DNA from: Maea johnstoni | Lineage: Eukaryota; Annelida; Polychaeta; Spionida; Magelonidae | DNA: 64,000 nt | Reading direction: 5' to 3' | Assembly: GCA_963942565.1 (NCBI GenBank) | Contig: OZ012700.1 | Location: 5,734,567-5,798,566 of the forward strand | Shown: positions 34,450-45,030 of the stretch, in pieces | How the letters are laid out: every line of letters starts with the position of its first letter | Numbering within the stretch: the first letter of the stretch is position 1 | Made by a program: the position numbers and the translations under genes | Notes under the pieces: generated by a model | Database searches by the model: none | Told to the model about the DNA's origin: nothing | What the model saw: the letters and a program-made list of their open reading frames with translations, nothing else

Positions 34450-34661
34450 TTAACCATTCCAATGTTAAGGCTACTTTCGTCCAAAGCTCAAGGAAGCTAA
34501 GATTTTTGAAAACTGTCTAAACCCTGTCATCTTGGTATTCATTGGATTGCTCTCACTGAGCATTTTCAGATGAGTACCCATATGCCAGGGTTTCGGTCAT
34601 ATTCCAAATTGTTTTGCATCATTTTGTATTGGCCAAATAAGCCACCAGCATAAAGGGTTAA
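34450..34661 (-). mobile_element. Family A TTAA element, intronic
   Basis: TTAACCATTCCAATG (34450) through 'CATAAAGGGTTAA' (34661). Confidence 0.9.
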
Positions 34662-34849
34662 TTCATTGTTTCCCAAGGTCATCAAGGTTGCAGACCTACT
34701 TTCCCATTTTATTTATTACCCTCATGAAGTAGCTCAGAACATCAGTGGATAGGAATGAACAATAAAAAAAATGGCCGTATCTTTAGTTCAGCATATTCCA
34801 AGGTTATCAAGGTCACGACCCTGCGACCTTGATTGCCTTGTCACAGTCA

Positions 34850-35180
34850 TCACTTTTCTGGATTATTGTAACGGCCATCTGAGCACGATATCGTGTAGCC
34901 CGATAATCCCGGCATCTGCTCCATGGCCAATTTGGTTGTGATCTAGAGATCGGGAGCGCGGGAGTCGTGGGCATCTACAGGGCGTCCCTTGGGCGTCGCT
35001 CGGGCTGCAACACGATCAGTGAGTCACTCTCCAGCGAGGGCAAAGCCAGCCGCTGACCACTTTATTTGTAGCCGCTGTTAAGTAACAGAGTATTATGGGA
35101 TGGCAATTATCCGATGCTGAGTGTATGCGTCTTTATTGCATCGGCAATGATCGGGTATTAGTTTGACATAGCTGGGGATA
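34850..35180. promoter_or_regulatory. GC-rich CpG-containing intronic block
   Basis: About 330 bp of the large intron between scribble exons 2 and 3 have many intact CpGs (gagatcgggagcgcgggagt, gggcgtcgctcgggctgc) and the AP-1-type site GTGAGTCAC (35019-35027). No repeat or ORF explains it. It may be an intronic enhancer or internal promoter. Confidence 0.35.
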
Positions 35181-35214
35181 CTAGGACTGTCTCGAACATG
35201 ACTGCATGGGCTTT

Positions 35215-35770
35215 TCTAGCGATTAAGCCACTGCGGGGTATGTTTTCTGTGGTTCTGTCAATAAGGCCTCTATAGAACATGTCTTCTGTGGTTTTTCTCT
35301 CCTGGTTTGGTTTCCTGTAGCTCGTCTGACAATAAGGCCTGTCTTGAACATGTCTGCTAGAGCTTTTCTAACGATTAGGCCTGCCTTGAGCATGTTTTCT
35401 GTGGTTCTTCTGACAATAAGGCATATCTTGAACATGTCTTCTAGGGTTTTTTAACGATTAAACTATTTCTGGGCATGTTTTCTGTGGTTCTGTCAATAAG
35501 GCCTCCATAGAACATGTCTTCTGTGGTTTTTCTCTCCTGGTTTAGATGGTTTAGTTTCCTGTAACTCTTCTGACATTAAGGTATGTCTCAAACATGTCCG
35601 CTTTCAGGAATATTTTCTGTAGTTCTTCTGACAATAAAGGCATCTCAAACATAACGTATATCATTTTTTCTAACAATCAGATCTCTCATTGTTAGTTTTC
35701 TGTAGTTCTGAAAATAATTAGGGCTGTCTTGAACATGTCTTTTGGGGTTTTTCTGACTTCAAAGGTTTGA
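35215..35770. repeat. Minisatellite of 'gaacatgtcttctgtggttt' units
   Basis: Degenerate units of about 60 bp ('aataaggcctgtcttgaaca', 'tgt.ttctgtggtt.ttctga') are arranged in a higher-order repeat of about 240 bp. The sequence at 35223-35330 recurs near 35450-35570. Confidence 0.85.
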
Positions 35771-36104
35771 TCACACATGAGTCTTTGAATTCATGGATCA
35801 ATGATTGACTTCAATCCTTGATTCTATTATAATTATAGTGCTGTTTCACGATCAAGTTAAGCCATGTAATTTGTAGACCACAGGCCTGACATATTTATGC
35901 TTAACGGTCCAAAATGTCAAATTATCAAAGGGAGAGGGCATCATAATGGAGTGCATAGATTATTTTACAACATGTTTTAGTTTGCAATCAAGTAGAATGA
36001 GAAATTACTAAATGACTGAATTGATATATGGGAAACAGCTATGATATGAATAGCTTTAATTGATCAGTATGAATAATTCAAATTTTCTTTTAGTTTTTAT
36101 ATCA

Positions 36105-36420
36105 ATCATAGGGGGGAGAAAATAAGTGGTGACAGCCTAAGTTATTAGGACAATTTTTTATTGCATATTCTTATTTTATATGGTTGTCAAATCAACTTTT
36201 CCTTTTAAAATCATATTATTCAGAGGGAGGGAGAAAATAGGATGTAATAGCCTTAAATTATTAAGACGTCTTTATTGCATATTCTCATTGTATAATGTCA
36301 GTCAGTTTTTCCTTTTATCATATTATTCAGAGGGAGGGAAGAAATAGGGTGTAACAGCGATAAATTATTAAGACGTCTTTATTGCATATTGTCATTGTAT
36401 GTGGTTGTCACATTAGGTAA
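36105..36420. repeat. Three-unit tandem repeat, about 120 bp
   Basis: 'agagggaggga.aaatagg.t', 'taaattattaagacgtcttt' and 'attgcatattctcattgtat' recur three times. The first unit is diverged. Confidence 0.88.
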
Positions 36421-36694
36421 TAGGCAGATGTTTTATTGCCTTTTGTTATAATACAGCACCCGTAATCAATTGATTACCCAGGAGGCTGCTTTCTATCAAC
36501 TTACGTGATTTCTAGACTAACTGGCGTGTTTAGGGTAGGGGAGGGCAGCTCCTGTGTTATATCATGTCTTAGATAAATCAAACTCTCGTAAAAATATAAA
36601 AATGAGTCACTAGTTAATGCTTAAGCAATGTTGATAAAAAATCAATTTGATTTGGAAATGATGTATTATTCCGTTATGGACTCTTTTATTTATA

Positions 36695-36908
36695 TTAACC
36701 CTTATGCTGCTGGCAGATAATTTGGCCAATACAAAAAGATGCAAAACACCTGACAAATCACTGAAACCTTGACAAATGGGTACTCATCTGAAAGCACTCA
36801 GCAAGAGCTATCCACTGAAAACCAACACAACAGGGCCTAGATGGTTTTCAAAAATCTGTTCGCCCTTGATGTGCTTTGGACAAATGTAGCTTCAGTATTG
36901 GAAGGGTG
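36695..36908 (+). mobile_element. Family A TTAA element, intronic
   Basis: TTAACCCTTATGCTGCTGGC (36695) through 'attggaagggtga' (36908). The right TTAA is mutated. Confidence 0.85.
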
Positions 36909-37609
36909 ACAACCCATTCCTTCCCGTAGAGCTTCTTTTATATATTGCAATTATATATTGCAATGCTTTTTTTCTGACAGATTTCATATTTGAAGGGAAA
37001 ATTATATTGGATTCCAATAAACATCTCTGCTTGAACATTGTGTGAATTATTTCTTGATTTTGTAGTTATTTTCAATATTACCATTGATTTATAAATGATA
37101 CCTTCAAAGGCATCTGTAGGAAATAATCTAGGCTTTTTATGTAGACCAATGAAATTAAATACCTAATAATATCAAGGTTTATCCTACTGACCCATATTGA
37201 CTAGATTTGACCTTGATGTCAAAGACACTGACCTCTTTTAGGGAAAGTTAATTCTTTCCCAGTGTATTGCTGCATTGCTAAGTTAGTTTATGAGTCACAC
37301 TTGAGGATTAGAAGCTAGAAAATGGATTTAAGTGGCTTGGGTATTATAAATTAATCAATGGTCACATATGATAATTAGGATTAAAATTGTAAGCACAAAT
37401 ACACTTTTTTGAAGGAATGTGCTTGTTACGTTCTGATTGTTATTTCTTTCTCGAATAGTTTTTGAAAAAAAAATTATATTATCAAAAAGATAACTTGTGC
37501 GTGATCGAAAGTGTACATGGTCACTTTGGGCATTAATTGTGGTCTTTTGAGCTACACCAGATCATGCATTCATAAGAACAGTCTATATCAATTCTTTTAA
37601 ATATTAATA

Positions 37610-37745
37610 CATGTCTATGACGGACAATATGCTTGGTCCCAGTCCCATGCATATCAACTTTATGTTATATGTATATGACGGATTTTGCATATGACGGACC
37701 AATTTTCCTGGTCCCAATGAGTCCGTCATATCCAAGTTCACCTGT
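37610..37745. repeat. 'tatgacgga' repeated motif
   Basis: 'tatgacggac.aat.t.cttgg' occurs twice, with a reversed 'gagtccgtcatatccaag'. It is probably a remnant of an inverted-repeat element. Confidence 0.4.
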
Positions 37746-38072
37746 ATTGATGATCTGCAAAATTGCACATGTAGTTTATATGGTGCTGTGTAAAATATGT
37801 ATCTTGAATATTATAATGGGGAAAGTGGTGCAGGGTACCATTAGACAAGGAGCCTTTTACACACCAGAATCTCTGGTTCTCTGCCTCAATACTCAGGAAG
37901 TAATTTCTTATCGAGGGAAGAATTGTCTCTCCTCGTTTCTCCTCCCAAGTATCTCGTTGTGGCAAATTGGTAATTATGTTTTATGGCTGTGTTCACTCAT
38001 TCCGCTTCTAAGAGACTGGAAGTAATGAAGTCACAGTCTCTTTAAGAGAATAAGTAGTTGGGAAATTCTCCT

Positions 38073-38286
38073 TTAACCTTTCTGCTGCTGGTGGCTAATT
38101 TGGCCATTACAAAATAATGCAAAAATAGTGCAAAAATGATTGAAACCCTGGAAAATGGGTGCTCATCTTAGAGTACTCAGTGAGAGCTTTCAAATGAATA
38201 CCAACATGACAGAGATTCGATGGTTTTCGAAAATCTATGCGTCCTTGTGCATTGGACCAAAGTAGTCTAAGCATTGGAAGCTTTAA
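38073..38286 (+). mobile_element. Family A TTAA element (left arm of an inverted pair)
   Basis: TTAACCTTTCTGCTGCTGG (38073) to TTAA 38283-38286. Intronic. The next copy, 4 bp away, is inverted. Confidence 0.9.
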
Positions 38287-38290
38287 CACT

Positions 38291-38501
38291 TTAACCCTTT
38301 TAATGCTAGGGCTAATTGCATCCTACGCAGAAGGATGTAAAGAATTTTAAAAACCATCTAAACCCTGTCATGTTGGTATTCATTAAATAGCACAAGCTGA
38401 GTACTTTCAGATTAGTACTCACACACCGTGGATTCAGTCATTTTCCAGCTATTTGCATCATTTTGTTTTGTGAAATTATCAACCAGCAGCATAAGGGTTA
38501 A
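38291..38501 (-). mobile_element. Family A TTAA element (right arm of an inverted pair)
   Basis: TTAACCCTTTTAATGC (38291) to 'CAGCATAAGGGTTAA' (38501). It shares its right TTAA with a family B element. Confidence 0.9.
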
Positions 38502-38724
38502 TTCTCACAGAGTCCAAAAGTAGCCTGACAATTTTGATGTAATCTTGCAGGCAAAAGCAAAGTTAGGAAAATATTAGTAAGAGAAATGTTAATCAGAACA
38601 TTACTGATAACTCCTTCAAATATTGTGTAAAATCATTCTCAATTACAAACTGTGTATATGTCATAAGTATCATATTTTCAGATGGCAATTTTTTGGGGAG
38701 GAACTCTTAGGCATAAAGGGTAAA
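38498..38724 (+). mobile_element. Family B TTAA element, intronic
   Basis: 'TTAATTCTCACAGAG', 'tgcaggcaaaagca', 'gagaaatgttaatcagaaca' and 'ggaggaactcttaggcataa'. Confidence 0.82.
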
Positions 38725-38816
38725 TCCATTGTTTCCTGATGTCGTTGCAATATTCCGAGTTTCTTTTAGATGAGTGCATGTCTTCGGTTGTGACAGCATC
38801 AATGGGTTAATCATTC

Positions 38817-39018
38817 TTCACCTTTATGCTGCTGGTGGCTAATTTTGCCAATACAAAATGATACAAAAACCTGAAAAATGAATGAAACCCTGGCATATGG
38901 GTACTCATTTGATGGTACTCAGTAAGAGCTATCTTATGAATACCAACATGACAGGGTTTAGATGATTTTCAAGAATCTTTGCATTCTTGTGCTTTGTACG
39001 AAAGTAGCCTAAGGTTAA
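38817..39018 (+). mobile_element. Family A TTAA element, first of a tandem pair
   Basis: 'acctttatgctgctggtggc' through 'agcctaaggTTAA' (39015-39018). It shares this TTAA with the next copy. Confidence 0.88.
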
Positions 39019-39220
39019 CCCTTATGCTGCTGGTGGCTAATTTTGCCATTACAAAATGATACAAAAACCTGAGAAATGACTGAAACCCTGGCATATTGGT
39101 ATTCACCTGTAAGTACTCAGTGAGAGCTATCTAATGAATACCAACATGACAGGGTTTAGATGGTTATCAAATATTGTTGCATTCTTGAGCTTTGGACGAA
39201 TGTCGAAGCATAAGCAAGGG
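39015..39220 (+). mobile_element. Family A TTAA element, second of a tandem pair
   Basis: TTAACCCTTATGCTGCTGG (39015) to 'gcaagggttga' (39220). It ends only about 37 bp before the next scribble exon, so the branch-point region of that intron lies at the element's edge. Confidence 0.88.
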
Positions 39221-39257
39221 TTGATATTAGCTAATCATCATATATTGCTCTTTTCAG

Positions 39258-39363
39258 AGAAGAAGATGGTTTCGATGTCACAAGAGGAGCTGATGCGATA
39301 CATGGCAGACGAAACAGACAAGACCAACAAGGAGGGTCAGGACATGAATAGAATACTTACCTC
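39258..39363 (+). CDS. SCRIB: scribble coding exon 3 of the window
   Basis: 106 bp; acceptor 'ctcttttcag', donor 'cctc/gtaagt'. It encodes (E)KKMVSMSQEELMRYMADE and then TDKTNKEGQDMNRILT. It is charged and probably helical, extending the region that is Lys/Glu-rich in vertebrate Scribble ('EEEARKLQQKR'). The donor with its next 27 bases is repeated about 209 bp downstream. Confidence 0.83.
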
Positions 39364-39600
39364 GTAAGTTTCAACAAACAATTTCATTAATCAGCTGAAT
39401 GGTGACTGAAACCCTGGCATGTGGTACTCATTTAATAGTACTCAGTGAGAGCTATCTTATGAATATCAACATGACAGGGTTTATATGGTTTTAAAAAAAA
39501 ATTACATTACAGAGAAACTTGCACACCAACATGCGCAGAACGCAACTTTTGTGCTATTCGCCCCAGCCAGCTTGTAAGTTTCAACAAACAATTTCATTAA
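39364..39600 (+). repeat. Duplicated splice-donor segment around a family A fragment
   Basis: 'gtaagtttcaacaaacaatt' followed by tcattaa occurs at 39364 and again at 39573. Between them lies a family A fragment (about 39398-39493: 'gactgaaaccctggcatg', 'gagagctatcttatgaatat'). Confidence 0.9.
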
Positions 39601-39731
39601 AAAGATACCACCTCACAAATCATAAAATTTCTCCAAACAACAAGAATTATAATTGAAGATCACAGGTGTCCAAGGGAAGTCTGCCTTTGATCAGTCGTTC
39701 AGTTATGTCGGTATGTAGGTAGATATGAGTA

Positions 39732-40092
39732 CCGTAATTTCACGTTTACTAGACGCACCCGTACATAAGACCCACCCCTTGTTCAGGCTTTTAAAATGAT
39801 GTATAAACCTTAGCTTTGTGTAAAGTGTGCAACCCCTTTTCGGAAGAAATCAACTCCTCATAAATAATGCTAGAAAACCAGTAAAACATATTTCAAAAGC
39901 TTTATTACACACATAAAACCAATAGCACAATGCATTTTCATAATTTATTCTAAAACTTATTTTAAAAATCCCGGGTCATCAATTTCGGATATCCCATGTA
40001 AAAACACCCTAGATTTCTAGCTTTGAGACGCACCCCCGATTTGAGTGTAAAAATTTGTGTAAAAAGTGAGTCTTAAACATGTAAAATTCCGG
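39732..40092. mobile_element. Mariner/pogo-like inverted-repeat element (361 bp)
   Basis: Ends CCGTAATTTCACGTTTACT.. and, on the other strand, CCGGAATTTTACATGTTTAA.., with inner 'agacgcaccc' on both sides. It is flanked by TA (39730-39731 and 40093-40094). TA targets fit the Tc1/mariner superfamily. No transposase ORF. Confidence 0.75.
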
Positions 40093-40389
40093 TATATTTC
40101 TTTTGTTTTCTGTGATATTCATTCATTGTAATGAACTCCTATGAAAATCAACTCAGAATTATTTCACATCTCTGTTTTCTTCTTCTCAGATTAATCCATG
40201 ATAATATTTTTCTCATTTCGCGGTCTAGCCTAACATTCTTTGTTAGTATTGTTACATTGATTCTCGCCTAACCCGCATTTAACTCACTTCTCATGCTAAT
40301 TTGCTTCATCACCTTTCTTCCACTATGCTAACCCAGGCTAGAAAACAGGTATAGTAGTCTTACTTCTCTCTCTTCATTGTTCATCGTTC

Positions 40390-40627
40390 AGGCCTAAAAA
40401 AAAAGTTGTTATAATGTTTCCTGTAACCCTACCCTAACAAGATTTTATTCAAAAAAATCCCTACCCTAAAGTTTTTTCTGCCCTCCAAACTCCTAATCAA
40501 CGTAAAACATGCATAAAACACACATTTTAGACTAAAAAAATAATAAAAAAACAACACTTTTACCGACCTACCTACCCTATCTTTTTCTAGACTGTTACAG
40601 GAAACAAACTTTTTTTTTTCTCGGCCT
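40390..40627. mobile_element. Family C inverted-repeat element (about 238 bp)
   Basis: Termini 'aggcctaaaaaaaaagttgt' plus 'tgtttcctgtaac', and the reverse complement of 'gttacaggaaacaaac', poly-T and 'cggcct'. 'accctaccctaa' recurs inside. A second copy lies at 41929-42146. The superfamily is not identified. Confidence 0.7.
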
Positions 40628-40916
40628 CATGTAAACTTCCACTTTGTCTGAGGTATTAGATCATAGGTGTCCAACTGTGTCCATGCATTGTCGCACCAGC
40701 ATGCGACAGGGGCTTCAAAACATGCCACAAACTTAAAACTTAAAGCACTATTTAACTGCAAAATCTTTGCAAGAAATGACCAATTGAGTCTATCTATTGA
40801 TTGGTCTTGGTCTTAACTATTGTAATAAGGGCTAATATAGCAGTGACAATATGCATATTAGCTATTATCAAAACCACATTCATCATAAATTGCTGTGTTC
40901 CAGGACGTATTGACTG

Positions 40917-40985
40917 TGGTTTACAAAAGTCTTTGTGTCCTTGTGCTTTGGACAATTTAAGTAGCCTCAGCATTGGACGGGTTAA
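40917..40985 (+). mobile_element. Family A TTAA element, 3' fragment
   Basis: 'tccttgtgctttggacaatt' through 'cattggacgggTTAA'. Confidence 0.75.
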
Positions 40986-41063
40986 TAGAAGGATAAATCT
41001 ATGCACTCTGTTAATTGACTAACCTCTAACCTCTAACCCGCACACTGTATCTCTCCTCCGCAG

Positions 41064-41255
41064 CGACTCTACTGAGACCTCACCCTCACCCGCTGGTAGT
41101 GCAGTAGTCCGCACGGCCAAATCAGAACGCCGCTCCCAGGAGCGATTAAAACAAGGGGGCACCACTAGTCCTCCCTCCGATGGGGAGCGCTCGTTAACGC
41201 CGCAGGAAGAGAGGTCGCTTCAGGCGGAGAAACGGGCAGCGTGGCGGAAAGCTAG
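41064..41255 (+). CDS. SCRIB: scribble coding exon 4 of the window
   Basis: 192 bp, a multiple of 3; acceptor 'ctcctccgcag', donor 'ctag/gtaaac'. It encodes a Ser/Pro-rich start (DSTETSPSPAGSA), then VRTAKSERRSQERLKQGG, TTSPPSDGERSLTPQEE and RSLQAEKRAAWRKA. VRTAKxERRxQERL and AEKRAxWRxAR are the two best-conserved blocks of the Scribble tail. It is clearly more GC-rich than the surrounding intron, as expected of an exon under selection. Confidence 0.93.
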
Positions 41256-41349
41256 GTAAACTGGCTCCTCTGCATGCTATTCTAGCCTTATGAATCATAT
41301 ATGATGTATATGTGTGTGTATATACTTTGCATAGACATGATCATGTTTA

Positions 41350-41753
41350 TGAGTATTGGTTTTAATAATGTCAATTTTTGTTGCTTTTGCAATGTGAAAG
41401 CTACAGAGATTAATTATTTCAATATTGTCAATTTTCTCTTTACTTTTGCAATATAAAAGCTATAAGATTATTTTTTCAATATTGTCAATTTTTTGTTTGC
41501 TTTTGCAATATATAAAAGCTTTATGGATTAATTTTTGTATTAATGTTGTCAATTTTCTCTTTACTTTTGCAATATAAAAGCTATAAGATTATTTTTTCAA
41601 TATTGTCAATTTTTTGTTTGCTTTTGCAATATATAAAAGCTTTATGGATTAATTTTTGTATTAATGTTGTCAATTTTTGTTTGCTTTTGCAATATGAAAG
41701 CTATAAAAATTTATTATACTAACATTGTCAATTTTCCCTTTGTTTTTCTCTCA
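41350..41753. repeat. 60-bp minisatellite ending at a splice acceptor
   Basis: About seven units repeat 'ttgtcaatttt.t.tttgctt' and 'ttgcaatat.aaagcta', with a two-unit (about 119 bp) higher-order repeat seen twice. The last unit supplies the pyrimidine-rich tract and AG of the next scribble exon. Confidence 0.9.
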
Positions 41754-41754
41754 G

Positions 41755-41885
41755 AATGAAGTCTTTAGAGGAAGATGCCATTAAGGCGCAGGCGGTGCTG
41801 GCGAAGGTGAGGGAAATCAAGGGCGACGACACCGTGCAAGCCGACGACGTCTCAGTGCTTTCTACTGTAAATATAGAAATAGAAG
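41755..41885 (+). CDS. SCRIB: scribble coding exon 5 of the window
   Basis: 131 bp; acceptor 'tttttctctcag', donor 'gaag/gtgagt'. It begins (R)MKSLEEDAIKAQAVLAKV, which aligns residue for residue with vertebrate 'RMKSLEQDALRAQMVL'. An acidic segment follows: GDDTVQADDVSVLSTVN. The conserved block is a short amphipathic helix. Confidence 0.93.
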
Positions 41886-41928
41886 GTGAGTATCTTCAGA
41901 ATGGGCCTTAATCTATCAATACTTAAAA

Positions 41929-42146
41929 ATATTGTTTGTTTCCTGTAACGGTCTGAAAAGAAATAGGGTAGGTTGTTCGGTAAAAAAAAATTTTGCATTA
42001 TTTCTTTGGTCAAAAATGTGTGTTTCATGTATGTTTTACGTTGATTGGGAGTTGGGAGAGCGTAAAAACTTTAGGGTAGGGAATTTAAATTTGAATAAAA
42101 ACTTGTTAGGGTGGGTTACAGGAAACAATCAACTTTTTTTAAGGCC
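41929..42146. mobile_element. Family C inverted-repeat element, second copy
   Basis: 'gtttgtttcctgtaacggtc' through 'gggttacaggaaacaatcaa', poly-T and 'aaggcct'. Inner 'agggtagg' motifs are shared with 40390. Confidence 0.7.
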
Positions 42147-42344
42147 TTATGCTGCTTGCGGCTAATTTGACCGCTACAAAATGATGCAAAACACCTAACA
42201 AAATGATTGAAACCCTTGCATATGGGTACTCATCTAAGAGTACTCAGCGTGATCTATCCAATGAATACCAACACAATAGGGTTTCAATGGTTTTCATGAA
42301 TATTTGTGCTTTGGACAAAAGTAGCTTAAGCATTGGAGGGTTAA
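42139..42344 (+). mobile_element. Family A TTAA element, intronic
   Basis: TTAAGGCCTTATGCTGCTTG (42139) to 'cattggagggTTAA' (42344). Its left end abuts the family C element. Confidence 0.85.
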
Positions 42345-42356
42345 CCTATTAGTACT

Positions 42357-42450
42357 TAACCCTACCTATGCTGAGGCCACTTCGTCCAAAGCACAACGAT
42401 GCAAAGATTTTTGAAAACGATTTAAGGCTGTGATGCTGGTGACACAATCA
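42357..42450 (-). mobile_element. Family A TTAA element, 5' fragment
   Basis: 'TTAACCCTACCTATGCTGAG' through 'gcaaagatttttgaaaacga'. Confidence 0.75.
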
Positions 42451-42672
42451 AAATAAGAAATCTCCTAGTTTAGCACTCTTGTCCCCTTTCTAACAATGTT
42501 TATCTAATCCCTGAGGTCTTGGTGTTTCAGCTATAAGTTTTCTTTAACTTAGGTGCTTTAGCTGACCTAGATAGGACCACAGTTTCAATTTTACAGTGTT
42601 TTACCTCAAATTTTCTTGTTCAATTTGTCAAATGATGAATATTTTTTAAATTTGCATTTATGTATATTTCAG

Positions 42673-42710
42673 AAAAAAATAAAACTAATGAAAGCAACAG
42701 TTCAACAAAG
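42673..42710 (+). CDS. SCRIB: scribble microexon (exon 6 of the window)
   Basis: 38 bp; acceptor 'tgtatatttcag', donor 'aaag/gtaaga'. It encodes (E)KNKTNESNSSTK, a polar, low-complexity linker with no counterpart I know in vertebrate Scribble. It is supported by phase: it converts phase 1 to phase 0, as needed to join the exons on either side. Skipping it would shift the frame. Confidence 0.7.
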
Positions 42711-43082
42711 GTAAGATTTTTAAAAATTGTTTCTGTTTTTTTGTTTTTTAAGTAAAAAGGTGAATTAGACGCTTAAGTCTGTGCTTATATTTTCACCCAT
42801 TTATTCACAAAGCTGCTTGCAGACTTACATAAAAACATAGGTAGATATTTTGATGCTACGAATTATTCAATACCCTCATATTTAATGTTATGTAGTTATT
42901 GGAATCAAATATATTTCTTAGTATAATTTGTTTCAAAATATACTTTAGAATGGCCAATATTCGCCAAAAGGGTATTTACTGTGTAGTTGTTTTTTTTTGG
43001 ATAAAAGCCTCATTTTGTTAACAATTAACGGAAAATGTCAAGTTCAGTTGCACTAATAACCTTTTAAATATTTCAAAATTAT

Positions 43083-43360
43083 GATAAACCTATTCATACC
43101 TGTAGCAGCCAAAATGGCCTGACTATTTTAGTGATATCTCTGTAGCTTTAGTAATGGTTGGAAAATATTTGAAGGAGAGTTATTCATTTATACTTTATCT
43201 ACAACTTTTCTCTAGATAGTTTCAAAATTAATGCTTCATTCCAAAGTTATTTTTAAAAAATATGACAATTCCAAAAACGATTTTTGCATCCAAATTATTG
43301 TCATAATTGTTGTGTATCCTGATGACAACTTCTACAGGAACTCTTAAGCATTTTAATTTA
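43083..43360 (+). mobile_element. Family B TTAA element with an internal insert
   Basis: 'aaacctattcatacctgtag', 'gtgatatctctgtagc', 'aaaatatttgaaggagagtt' and 'acttctacaggaactcttaa'. About 40 extra bp lie near 43270-43320. Confidence 0.7.
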
Positions 43361-43405
43361 GTGGTTTTATGGTTCATTATAAGTTTAGAGGTCAAGTTCT
43401 GATTG

Positions 43406-43618
43406 TTAACCCTTCCAATGCTGAAGCAACTGTCATCCAAAGCACAAAAATGCAAAAATCTTTGAAAAACGTCTTAACCCTGTCATGTTGGTATTCATTG
43501 GATAGATCTCCATGAGTACTCTCAGATGAGTACCCATTTGCCAGGGTTTCACTAATTTTTCAGGATTTTTATATAATTTTGTAATGGCCGAATTAGCCAC
43601 CAGCAGCATAAGGGCTAA
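43406..43618 (-). mobile_element. Family A TTAA element, intronic
   Basis: TTAACCCTTCCAATGCTGAAG (43406) to 'CAGCATAAGGGCTAA' (43618). Confidence 0.92.
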
Positions 43619-43764
43619 GCATACCTAATTACAGCTGTGTTTGCATGAGAGGGACTGCTTTGGGGGTGATTTTTGCTTTGCGTTTGAAATTTTATTAATT
43701 GTCACCATTTTGCCTTATAAATCTACGTCATGGTTAGGCCATTCTAAATAGTATAGGAAACTGG

Positions 43765-43905
43765 AGTGCCTGGAAAAAAACCTTATCACAGGTCACTGAC
43801 AACTTTATCACATGCCTCAAGCCTGATTCAAATCCAGTGCTTTTTGAACTAGGAAGAGACTGAACCATCTGTGTTGAATGCCTTAGACCACTCGGCTATC
43901 AATGT
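43765..43905 (-). mobile_element. SINE family S2 copy, inverted
   Basis: On the minus strand: A-box-like 'GAGTGGTCTAAGGCATTC', B-box-like 'GGATTTGAATCAGG', then 'catgtgataaagttgtcagt'. Confidence 0.7.
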
Positions 43906-43927
43906 AGTAAATTAAGAGTGGTACTGT

Positions 43928-44156
43928 TCACCCATTCACACACACAGCGGCCAAAACAGGCCTGACAATTTTGATAATATTTTCCTAACAAAAGCATTTT
44001 TTGGAAAAGTTTTGAAGGAGAAATGTAAATAAGAAGCCAAACAACAACTCATCTTCAAATATTTTTTGAACTTTTGCTTTATTCCCAAGTTATTTTCAAT
44101 AATTTAAGAGAAGCAGACAATACGTTCTAGAAGAACTGTGAGTGTGATTGGGTTAA
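43928..44156 (+). mobile_element. Family B TTAA element, intronic
   Basis: 'cacccattcacacacacagc', 'gcctgacaattttgataata', 'catcttcaaatattttttga' and 'gtgattgggTTAA'. Confidence 0.85.
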
Positions 44157-44170
44157 CCAATTAAATATCA

Positions 44171-44418
44171 TGTCTGGCTCCCAAGCTCGAGTTCATAGGT
44201 TCGAGTCTACACTGGATCCCCATAAGTGGGATGGCCTGGTTGCTATATAGATGTGCGGTGTTGTGGAGGGCTGCCTATGGTACTTCTGCAACTAAACATA
44301 AACCTTGGAAGTATTCATATAGAGAAGGGAATTTCTTCCCGGTTCCAGGTTTCTTTCTTGTCGCCATATGACCGAAGCTGTAGAAAGCGACATAAAACCC
44401 ATTCCTTCCTTCCTTCTT
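44171..44418 (+). mobile_element. SINE family S1, 5'-truncated, with target duplication
   Basis: Starts inside the tRNA head ('tgtctggctcccaagctcga', B box 'GGTTCGAGTCTAC') and ends 'gaaagcgacataaaaccca' plus (TTCC)n. It is flanked by the exact 11-mer attaaatatca (44160-44170 and 44419-44429). Confidence 0.88.
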
Positions 44419-45030
44419 ATTAAATATCACAGTGACTAAAATAAAAGCAGCATGATAAAATCTAGTAGGCAATTAAAGGAAAGTTAGAAAATATTAATAA
44501 AGATAATAAAGATATTAAATCAGAGCTTATACCAAGTGTTTAGAGATTCCTGATTTAAAATAGATTCTAGCCTTCAAAGTGCATCTCTCAAGTTTAATTA
44601 ATAACTACCAATCTTTTGTTTGATTATGTCCATTAACTAGTGCTATAAAAGGTTTAGATGAATGAAAATGCTTAATTGTGGACACGGTCAAAATTTGTAT
44701 TGAAGTGCTCTTGATATTTACTTAACTTCATTATTTTGTTTACTCTTGATATTAATATGCACCCTGCTCTAGTTGTAATTCAAAATGCTTCATTTTACTA
44801 TTATTGCTTTGAAACATTTTTCCAAATATCTTTTATGATATTTTCTTTGAATAGAAAGATTTATGTGTTACCATTGGTTCTTAGATTTACTTTCATATTT
44901 GGATATTTAGATTCATAGCTTTTTTCCATGGCTATGTTATCATATTTTACTCTGCCCTTGACCTATATGTTCAAGGTCAAGTGTTTAGTTCTCTAATCTC
45001 CATTGAAATAAAGTGTTCTTAAACAGATAT

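Noticed and set aside
37633-38025. 130-codon plus-strand ORF
   Set aside because: It starts in a 'tatgacgga' repeat and has no domain or coding-like composition. It is probably chance.
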